Positions 25,606 through 34,577 of a DNA stretch of 64,000 nucleotides are shown piece by piece. The notes below the pieces were generated by a model. That model was not told where the DNA came from and searched no databases. It worked only from the letters and a program-made list of their open reading frames with translations. A program made the position numbers and the translations under genes. Origin of the DNA: Nymphaea colorata (lineage: Eukaryota; Streptophyta; Magnoliopsida; Nymphaeales; Nymphaeaceae). Location of the stretch: the NCBI RefSeq assembly GCF_008831285.2, contig NC_045145.1, positions 7,626,802 to 7,690,801 on the forward strand, in the 5' to 3' direction. The first letter of the stretch is position 1, and every line of letters begins with the position of its first letter.

Positions 25606-25633
25606 GGCAATTATTATTATTATTATTATTATC
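25606..25633. repeat. (ATT)n microsatellite
   Basis: About nine ATT units lie just before the 45-bp tandem array in the 3' UTR of Tat-1. Confidence 0.9.
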
Positions 25634-25643
25634 GCTCAGGGCT

Positions 25644-26120
25644 TGAGAGCAACCCGTGCAGGTAAAGGGTTAAACCTGGAATATGAGGGCAACCCATGCA
25701 GGTTAAGGGGTTAAACCTGCAATGCAAGCCAAAGCAACCCATACAGGCAAAGGGGTTAAACCTGTGGTACAAGCCAAAGCAACCCACACAGGTTAAGGGG
25801 TTAAACCTGCAATGCAAGCCAAAGCAACCCATGCAGGCAAATGGGTTAAACCTGTGGTACAAGCCAAAGCAACCCACGCAGGTTAAGGGGTTAAACCTGC
25901 AATGCAAGCCAAAGCAACCCATGCAGGCAAAGAGGTTAAACCTGTGGTACAAGCCAAAACAACCCACACAGTTAAAGGGTTCAACTTGTGATGCAAGTCA
26001 AGGCAACCCATTCAGGAGGATTAAACCTGAATTTGAAAATGGCAAACCAGTGCAGGTAAGGGGTTAAACCTACAATTTAAGCTCAAACAACCCATTCAGG
26101 TAAGGGGTAAAGCCTGAAAC
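25644..26120 (+). repeat. 45-bp tandem array in Tat-1 3' UTR
   Basis: About ten units of 45 bp, with GCAACCC words at 25689, 25734, 25779, 25824, 25869 and 25914. Two unit types alternate: one with CAGGTTAAGGGGTTAAACCTGCAATG, the other with CAGGCAAAGGGGTTAAACCTGTGGTA. This gives a 90-bp higher-order period. Flanking units are more diverged. Tat elements are known for variable tandem arrays here, and such arrays can seed satellite DNA. Confidence 0.95.
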
Positions 26121-26200
26121 ATTTCTATGAAAATGTCTTGTTTGAAAAATTTGTGGCGTTTATCTTTGTCACTAAGCACGACCAACACCGGCTTATTAAC

Positions 26201-26213
26201 AAAGAGGGGCATC
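26201..26213 (+). promoter_or_regulatory. Tat-1 polypurine tract
   Basis: AAAGAGGGGCATC directly precedes TG of the 3' LTR and primes plus-strand synthesis. The same 13-mer (reverse complement at 56713-56725) precedes the Tat-2 LTR. Confidence 0.85.
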
Positions 26214-27783
26214 TGTAATCACCCCAATTTTTTCTAAAGGACTATGATGTTTTATCCAAGTGCAAAATTCAAATTCAGACACAAGATTTAAATCCAAAAT
26301 ACAACTCCTAGATCCAAATTAAATCCAAAATACTACTTTCAGATCCAAATTAAATCCAAAGCACTACTTTCAGATCCAAATTAAATCTAAAATACTACTT
26401 TCAAATCCAAAACCCAAGTTCAGATCCAAATCGATCATTTAAGACTAATTTGCCCTTCCTTTTAACCAAAAAACCTCCTTTTAGAGGCTAATTTTAGTCT
26501 TTTTGGGTGGACAAGACCAATTTGCCCTTTCTTTTGATAAAAAAACCTCCTTTTAGAGGGTAATTTTAGTCTTTTAGGTGGACAAGACCCATTTGCCCTT
26601 CCTTTTGACCAAAAAACCTCCTTTTAGAGGGTAATTTTAAGTTGTTCCTTGATTTCTAATCTTGTGAAGGTATGGATGTATACATATGTTATATACATCT
26701 ATGCCAACATGATAACCCCCATCTTTCTCTCTCTATGCTTTTACTTTCCATTTTATAAATTTTCATATGTGCATGAATACGTATGTACATGTGCTCCATT
26801 TCCTCTCTTTCAAATATTTATTCCTCTTTTCATGACAAATATCTTCTCTTATAAAATGTCTCATACCCATATATACGTATGATATCTTTCTTTTCCTCTA
26901 AAATCTCTATTTCTCTTCAAATGAATACATCTTTTTCTCTTAAGCTTTCATATATGTGTATATGTGATGGTATGTAAACATGTATGCTTGTCTTTCTCTA
27001 TCTCTCTCTTTCTTTTCGTAAGAGTGTTTTATCTCTTGTATTCTTTTTTACATTCTCCTCTCACGAACTTTCTATTTACCAACTTCATTAAGACCACAAA
27101 CTAAGTAATGACCCAATATTGGAATAATGCTTGATGGTCTACAATCCCTATCCCTTTTCAACAACTTTTCCTTCTTATATACAATAATTATAACAACGAA
27201 ATCTTAGATGTATGTTGTGGTAGGAATGACTTTAGATGAATGTTGTGGTAGGAATGTTTTACATTCTTTCAATCATATAGGATAAATGCATCCATGCATT
27301 CTCACCCACTTTATTTCACTTATAATCACAAACATCTCTCCAAAAGAACTTAAGCAAGAAGGGATGAAGCTCTAGATAGGTGGTAACCGAATTAAAGCAA
27401 AATCTCAAACCTACTTATAGTCTTAAGAGAACACTAAAGTGATTTCAAAATGATTTCATAAGCTTTTCAAATGATATTTACTAGTTACACTTTTTCCTCA
27501 AATCATTTCACATTTTCAAGCAACTCTTCAAGAATCTTTTGAAAAGTTTGAAACTTCAAACTTTCAATATTTTCTACACCGCATATAGAATAAAAAAGAT
27601 GTTTAAGTTAAAACGAATTGCATCAATGATAAACATAGCCCTTGGGTTGATTACCCCCGGTAAAGGCGCTGGGAACGGTCGATCCTCGTACCGACGGGCG
27701 AGTCCCTTTCTTTCCTCTTTCAAAATAAAAACCTCATTTTTCTGGAGCACTCCAAAACCAATGAAAATTTTGGGATGCAAACA
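26214..27783 (+). repeat. Tat-1 3' LTR (1570 bp, internally deleted)
   Basis: Shares both ends with the 5' LTR. It jumps from the third 72-bp unit to the sequence found at 15304 in the 5' LTR. The join lies at GGTAATTTTA (26630-26639), which occurs at both break positions (13302 and 15304 in the 5' LTR). The TATA-like box and all large repeats are lost. Confidence 0.95.
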
Positions 27784-28984
27784 GATACCTATACATCTAA
27801 GGGTAAAAGAATGCCTTTAGAAACTATGGACAAAAAATATTTAATAAATGAAGGTAGAATTTTGAACATAAGTACTCATGATCCGCAATTATTACCCTCA
27901 GTAATAAACATGTGGTCTCAACGAGTTGCTAGGAAATGAGACAGGATGAATCAATAAATGTGGACAACAGAAGAAATGTACAATTGGGTAGAAAAATTTT
28001 CAGGAGAAACCGCTAGAGCATCTTGGGAAGCATACAAAAGAGAACACCCACAAGACTTGCAAAGAGAAATTCTTCTAGCAAAAAATATTTATAACTTTAC
28101 CAATAAAGTACAATTACTCTTACTAGGATACCAGCCAAATACAGGGTATGATAAACAACAGCAAGACTCGATCAGAAAACTAGAACAACTTCAAATTAAA
28201 GACTGGCGCTATATTAAACCTTTTTTACAAAACTTCTTTTATTATAGTTCCTTAGCAGACTGTTTTTATAATAAAGAGATAGGAGAAAGCCTATTTCTTA
28301 AGTTACCAGATCCCTTGGGTTCTCAGATTCATAAAAAATATAAAGAAAAAGAGATGATGCTCCACCTAGATAACATTAGTATAAGGATTCAATTTATTAT
28401 TGAAGAATTAGTAAAGAAATGTACTAAGATAACCATTTCCAAATAGTTAAAAGGAGAATATAACTTTTGCAAACAAATTTATACACCACAAAGATATGAT
28501 AGAGAACCTAGACACCCAAAAACTTATAAGACAAGAGATAAAGATAAACGACGAAGATACTACCTTCGTAAATCTAATGCTAGAAAACCCTATCTTGACA
28601 AACATAGACATGTTAGAAAATATAATACCCAAAGAGATTATAAAAACAAGTTAACATGCTTTACTTGTGGCAGTCCTGAACATTTAGCTAGAGACTGTTC
28701 AAAACGAAAAAATCTTTACAATAAAGCTTCAATCCTTGTTGACTGTGTAAATGAGGATGTAGTAGCTTTAGATGAATGTATTAGCAACACTGAAAGCATC
28801 CATAGCATTGTATCTATAGAATAATCATTTCATGCTCCTAATTCTTCTGATGAAGAACCTTGTAGTGATAGTTGCATGAGCCATAACATACTCGAATTAA
28901 GTAGAAAATATGGTGAAGAATTTCAAGAAAAATTTTCAACTTTAACCAACCTACAATACATGTTAGATAATATGAATAATGACT
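27784..28984 (+). pseudogene. caulimovirid coat protein region of part A, broken
   Basis: Viral coding resumes after the duplicated GATAC. A single frame runs to about 28984 with in-frame stops at about 27937, 27955, 28444 and 28822. The middle part (27958-28443) is the capsid core, with many aromatic and charged residues. A strongly basic Arg/Lys/Tyr stretch follows, then a CX2CX4HX4C zinc knuckle (28657-28698, CFTCGSPEHLARDC), the arrangement of caulimovirid coat proteins. An acidic tail ends it. No protease or polymerase follows here; the next unit is ORF2. Confidence 0.82.
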
Positions 28985-29048
28985 AATAATGTTTGATAGC
29001 CTTTGAGCATCATATAGGATATGTTTAAGATTTTTCTGTAAGTAAACA

Positions 29049-29119
29049 GTAGACATTAGCCATGGTAGACAATGTAAAATACATTCTTTTATCTAACATA
29101 AAATTTTGTTTTAGGAAAC
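29049..29119 (+). promoter_or_regulatory. conserved block before ORF2 (part A)
   Basis: GTAGACATTAGCCATGGT begins a noncoding block. It is nearly repeated at 33630 in part B (GTAGACATTAGTCACGGT) and ends in a T-rich stretch plus TTTTAG just before the ORF2 start codon. Conservation between otherwise diverged parts suggests a function in ORF2 expression, perhaps as a 3' splice site. This is inferred. Confidence 0.5.
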
Positions 29120-30424
29120 ATGGCCTCTTTTAGCCAAACCCACCTTGTCAAAATAGACCCAGATCTAGGCCTACCCATATTACCCCCAGACTCCAATCTT
29201 GCATTCTTAACCTTCCCTAGTATGAATCTTGACCATATTTTATTAGATAACCTTTGACACAATAGAAAAAACCCAACCTTCTCTAAAATCCTTAGCATCC
29301 TAGCAACCTACCTTAGCATCAAAAATACTCAAAACCAGATCACACAAAGCTAACTCAAGCTCTATCTTGAGCTTACCCCAAACCCTTCTTTTCTGAACAT
29401 AGCCCAACAATTAGAGAATACTAGTACAGAGCTAACTCTCAGTAAAGAGAAATTGGAAGACATGATTGAAAAATTGAAGCAGACAACAGCCGAAGTAGAA
29501 TTACTGAAGGAACAGTGGGAAAAAGAAATGAGAAAACAGTGAGAAGAAAAAAGAGAAAGTTTTCCCCCAGAAATAGATGTAGCAAGAGAACAAGTCTACA
29601 AAATAATCCTTCAGAAGCAAAAGCAGGAACAAGGACGTATTCATGAGATCTTAAGATTTCTTGCCAGAAACCTTGGATTACAAAAGAAAGGATTGAAGTT
29701 CTGTTTCGTCAAATACCAACAAAGAAGACATGCTGATAACTCTTTTTGCGAGTGTCATAAAGGATTTGGGATTATCTTGGTAAGCATTAATCTGAAAAGA
29801 TGGACAGACATAGAAATGTTTGACACGCAGATTTTCTTGAAAAACTTAATGGAACTAGGATATATAAGAAGGATTATCGTAACAGCAGTGGAGCAGACTC
29901 ATATGCTGGGCTTCAATTGGTGTTTGGCTTATATAGTAGAACAGACTTTCAGGAATAACTGGGTTACAAAAGGATTTGTAAACCTATATATCAATACAAT
30001 CTCTCCAACATATGACTATCCATGTGATGCAAAACATGAAATAATCATTAGGACATACTCTTTTGCCAGCCCTCTGCAAGCCCCTCTACCTCTTACAAAC
30101 ATACCAGAAGCCAATCCAGACGAATGACATGATGAGCTTACGAGATGGAGAGAATTCAAGATGTCCCAACAATGGAGAACCTGGAATCACCTCATTTCAG
30201 AAGACAGAAATACAAGGATATACACCTATGACACTGAACATATAAAAATAGTTATACCATTCCAAAACCATATTTGTATTAAGCCAGAATTACGTGAACA
30301 TTTTGCCCAAACCAATGCAGGATGGCAAGTTCATGAATTCGGTGATAATGGTGCTGATGGTGCTGCAAAAACTCTTCAATTTGATCAACATTCAGATAGC
30401 GAAGAAGAGACAGATCCAACATGA
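29120..30424 (+). pseudogene. viral ORF2 of part A, in-frame stops only
   Basis: One reading frame of 435 codons runs from ATG 29120 to TGA 30422-30424. It is broken only by in-frame stops (TGA at 29255 and others near 29350, 29540 and 30125) and has no frameshift. The middle is predicted coiled coil (heptads with Leu/Glu/Lys, about residues 95-175). After it come a short conserved motif, NSFCECHKGFGII (about 29730), and a C-terminal half rich in aromatic residues with an acidic end. A homologous but diverged ORF lies in part B. A second ORF of unknown function downstream of the polyprotein is a feature of florendoviruses. I know no function for it. Confidence 0.7.
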
Positions 30425-31353
30425 CAGTAGACATTCTTTGAGAGAAAAGTAGGGACGAAGCTGCTGAGTCCTTAACCCTGCAGCCTAACGTTTGTCAAGA
30501 CCGGAAAAACTTGGCCCTTGTAAGTTATGGTTAAACTTTTCATGGGTACAGTGCTTCCCATGTAAAACGTAAGCATCATCCGTATGAAAAGAAACGTGAT
30601 AAACTTCTCTTTGGGAAAATCCCCCAAGTTAAACATAGGATTTGCGTTGTAGATCATCTCCTCAAAATCTACCCTGGAAAAACCCTCTAGGATAAATATG
30701 GGTTTTACGTTTGTAAATTTTCGGCATAAAAATTTACCCTGTGACGCACCCCACAGGATAAGTTCTGGGTCACATCCTGAAGCAAATCATTTCGAGGCGC
30801 TTCTAGAAGATCGTTGTAGTTGCCGACCTTCTTTATGTAAATAAAGCAACGTTGCGTGAATAAAGAAGAAGGAATGTTACACGTGTCAAAAAAGTGACCA
30901 CGTGGCCTCCCATTGAAGAAAAGACGAAGCAGTTACTGTAGCAGTTATTGTAGCACTTCGGCGGACACTGTAGCGCTCTGTAGCACTTTTTGGTTTTTTG
31001 GACACGTTCGACTGCCACCTCATCCAGCACACGACAGCTGTCCACCTTCGAGTTCCTTCGAGTGTAACTGCTTTTGTTTGTTTGTGTTTAGCTTGTTCGG
31101 GAAGGAATCCTATTCCTTTTCCATATTGTAATTTCTTTTCAAGTCCGGTGCCTATAAAGGCACCACCCCAGCGTCTGTATCCATCATCTTTCAACACATC
31201 CATCCATCCACCTCCGAGTGCTTGCTTTCGAGTGCTTGAGTCCTCTCCCTTCCTCGCTCTCCTTCCTTTTCTTCTCTACTCCCCTTTTCTCCCATGCTAT
31301 TGTAAAAAGTGAACCGGTGCTTTTCGTGCATAAATCCGGCTCCCTCTTATAAC
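30425..31353 (+). promoter_or_regulatory. viral intergenic region of part A with promoter
   Basis: This noncoding region follows ORF2. Its first 181 nt (30446-30626) are about 96% identical to 37375-37556. Two AATAAA words lie at 30840 and 30859. Four TGTAGC words (30937, 30949, 30969, 30979) lie 170-220 nt upstream of a TATA box in CCTATAAAGG (31153-31158), a typical pararetroviral promoter layout. The region ends with the 53-nt block (31301-31353) that at the left end of part A directly precedes the primer site. Here the primer site is missing, and part B begins. Confidence 0.7.
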
Positions 31354-31373
31354 CTACTATAACCTTTCCCAAT

Positions 31374-33400
31374 ATGAAGGCTGACCATAAGGAACAAAGA
31401 AGAACAACTATTAGAATTCGTTGTATATTCAAGATAGAAAAGTGGAAGTTAGAAATAGATGCCTTAATAGACATAGGGTGTAGTGCCTCGGTGTTAGATA
31501 AAGCATTGGTTCCACTAGAATATCATAGAAGCCTAGACCCTGTCTTACAACTTTGGGCAGAACAAATGGATGGATCCTTACACAAATATGATGAAGAAAT
31601 ATGCAAATATAAAATAGCTTTTAGACTCTCTGAAGAAGAACATACTGCCTACCAACCAGGGCCTAAGACATCATTAGACATATGCAATTACATGATAGTA
31701 CGAAATGCATTATAGGACTAAATTTCATTCTAGAAAATATGGCCGGGTGTGTCATAACCAGGACAGACCTTTCTTTTCTTACCAACCAAGTTTCTTGGGT
31801 CCCAGAATGGAAATTATATGGAAATAAAGACTGTAAATATAAAATTCCAGGAGCCTGCAAAGAAAAAATTGACCTAACCTACACAGAAGAAGAAGATGGC
31901 CTAGAAGAATTAGAAATAGACCCTGATTATAACTTTATAAATATACAAAAAATTTATAATAAATTAGAAACAGGTTGTACAGAAATAGATGACTTGCTCA
32001 GAATATTAGAAAAGGACGAAATCTTAGGAGAAATACCTACTAAACATTGGGATCGTAATAAAATAGAATGTATCCTACAGATAAAAGATCCAGGATTTAC
32101 TATTTTCAACAAAAAGATAAATGCTATGAATGACAATATTAAAGATTTTGAAACACATATAAATGAATTGTTGAAACTAGGAGTCATAAGGAGAAGCATA
32201 AGCTCTCACAGAAGTCCTGCCTTAATTGTTAATAAACATAGTGAACAAGTTCGTGGAAAATCAAGAATGGTCATAGACTATAGGCGACTTAATGATAATA
32301 CCATAGAAGACTCTTATGATATTCCTGATATAACTAAATTAATCAATAGTATACAACACAGTAAAATATTTAGTAAATTTGACTGCAAATCTGGATTCTG
32401 GCAAATAAAAATGCATACGGATAGTATTCAATAGACTGCATTTACTTGTCCCTTAGGAAGCTTTGAATGGTTAGTCATGCCTTTTAGCTTAAAAAATGCT
32501 CCTGCTATATTCCAACGAAAAATGGATATGATATTTGGCCAATATAGAGGATTTGTGTGTATTTATATAGATGATATTCTTGTTCATAGTAAAACACAAC
32601 CAGATCATATAGGCCACTTAAAAATAGTGTTAGGAGAATTTCTACGTAATGGAATTATAATCAGTAGTAAAAAGGCACAATTCTTTAGAAAACACATAGA
32701 ATATTTAGGTATAGAGATTGGTGATGGAAAAGTCAAACTACAACCACATATAGCAACTAAAGCTTTGGAATTTGAGATACATGATATTAAAAGCCTTCAA
32801 CGGTTTTTAGGATTAGTAAACTATGCTCGACCATTTATTAAAGACTTAGGAAAAATGGTTGGCCCATTATATAGTAAACTCGTCCAAACTGGGGTTAAAT
32901 CTTTTCATACAGAAGATATGAAACAAATAGAAAAAGTCAACGAAGCAATAAAGTACTTACCAGAAATGTATCTACCCCTAGATTCAGATTTTTTAATAAT
33001 TGAAACTGATGGATGTATTAACGGGTGGGAAGCAGTGTTAAAAAGAAAACCCAATAAGTATGCTTCCAAAGTAACTGAAGTCGTCTGCAGATATAGCAGC
33101 GGCCAGTACAAAGAAAAGGGACTCTCTAGTAGTATAGATCAGGAAATTCTTGTAGTAATATATGGGCTCAATAGTTTTCGCTTATTTTTGCTCAACAAAA
33201 AAGAAATAATAGTTAGGATCGATTGTGATGCTATTGTAAAGTTTTATGAAAATAAAGATTCTAAAAGAATAAGTCAGAGAAGATGGATATCCTTTAAAGA
33301 TACCCTTATAAACCAAAATTACAAAGTAACATTTGAACACATAAAAGGAGAAAACAATCGTCCAGCCGATATGCTAAGTAGACTTCTAAAAGATGAATAG
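31374..33400 (+). pseudogene. caulimovirid protease, reverse transcriptase and RNase H (part B), broken
   Basis: The start is ATG 31374. The aspartic protease lies first, with ALIDIGCSAS at the active site (the usual third residue Thr is Ile). A frameshift near 31710 precedes the linker and RT. RT shows RMVIDYRRLN, FDCKSGFWQIKM, MPFSLKNAPAIFQ and the catalytic YIDDILVHS. An in-frame TAG stands at 32432-32434. RNase H follows (IIETDGCINGW near 33000) and ends at a TAG (33398-33400). FDCKSGFWQ is typical of Caulimoviridae rather than of Ty3 elements. No movement or coat protein precedes it: the frame starts 20 nt after the end of the part A intergenic block. The breaks make it inactive. Confidence 0.9.
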
Positions 33401-33629
33401 AGACATTGATGTTTATGAATCTGAAATAAGAAGACTAAATAAAATTATAAGTTATCTCGACCAATCCAGAGTAAGGTTACATGACCTTAACCCTGCTTTC
33501 TCCATCGAAATCCGAAAAGTTAGTGATGATCTTTAGATATTGCTTTAAACATGCAACAGTTAGTTGATGATATGAAACATGTAAGAGGTCAAGCATCTTC
33601 ATCTCATTCTTCAAATAACATATCTACAT

Positions 33630-33698
33630 GTAGACATTAGTCACGGTTGACAAAATAGAATGCATTGTTTCACTTAAATTTTTTTATTACAGGACCAG
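33630..33698 (+). promoter_or_regulatory. conserved block before ORF2 (part B)
   Basis: This is the counterpart of 29049-29119: it starts GTAGACATTAGTCACGGT and ends in a T-rich run with TTATTACAG (acceptor-like) before the ATG at 33699. Its presence in both parts, after different upstream genes, is the observation of interest. Confidence 0.5.
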
Positions 33699-34577
33699 AT
33701 GGTCTCTACAAACCAGTTGCCCCTTGACCTAGACCTATGATTACCAATCTTTCCACCTCATTCAAACCTGGTCTTTCGAACTTGTACAGGCCTCATCCTT
33801 GATATAAAAGATCATGTCCTTCTAGACAATATTTGACAAAACAAAAAAAATCCCTCATACCCAAAAATCCTTTCTTTATTAGCCAGCCATCTCAACTTGA
33901 AGAACAGAAAACTTCAGTCCAAAACTCTACCAGAACTCTCCATGGATCATATACCTCTTCAACCTCAAAGCTTGAATGCTTATCTTACTTTAGAAAGAAG
34001 CCTAAAAGCAGCCCAAGCAGAAATAAGTTGGCGGAAAAAGGAAAAAGAAGAGCTAAATGAAAAAATACAAACTCTCGAATCAGAGAATAGACTCCTTAGG
34101 GAACATGTTGAAGAGGAAATTAAAAAATTAGGAGAAAAAAGAGAAACAGTTCCCCTAAACATCCCTTTAGTCAAGGAACAGATCTATCATTTGGTGATGA
34201 AGGCAAAAAGAAAAGAACAAGTTGACATGCAGAATCTATTAAGGACCATGGCACGACATTCAAAGAAGAGAAAGCCTGGTTTGGAATTTACTTTGCTGAA
34301 ACAAAGACACAACTCACATGAAGAAAACTCTTTCTGTGAATGTGAACAAGGATTTTCCATTATACAAGCCACTCTTAACCTTAGAAAGTGGCAGGACCAA
34401 GAGATTCAGGGGATAAAACTTTCCCCCAAAACTCTTTTGGAGTAAGGATTTTTAAAACGAGTACTGGTTACAAAAGAAGAGCAGGTAAAACATCTTGATT
34501 TTCATTGGCGATTAGCATACACATTAAGAAGAATGTTTAAACTTGGAAGCATAAAGCCTTATGGCTATGTTAATTTA

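Larger units (their letters stand above)
12884..27783 (+). mobile_element. Tat-1: Ty3/gypsy Tat-lineage LTR retrotransposon
   Basis: A complete but inactive element of 14,900 bp. Both LTRs begin TGTAATCACC and end GCAAACA. The flanking 5-bp target duplication is GATAC (12879-12883 and 27784-27788), so the ends are exact. Order inside: primer site, plant-mobile-domain ORF, gag, captured host gene piece, protease with G-patch-like tail, reverse transcriptase, two RNase H domains, integrase, a 45-bp tandem-repeat 3' UTR and a polypurine tract. The second, archaeal-type RNase H (MYFDGS...GAGIGI) and the extra upstream ORF mark the Tat/Ogre/Retand lineage. It lies inside a viral polyprotein frame and must be younger than that integration. 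By eye the LTRs differ at 8 of the first ~115 bases but only 3 of ~135 near the right end. Confidence 0.95.

Noticed and set aside
25644-26120. Regularly spaced repeats resembling a CRISPR array
   Set aside because: Units are contiguous without unique spacers, in a plant retrotransposon 3' UTR; it is a tandem repeat.
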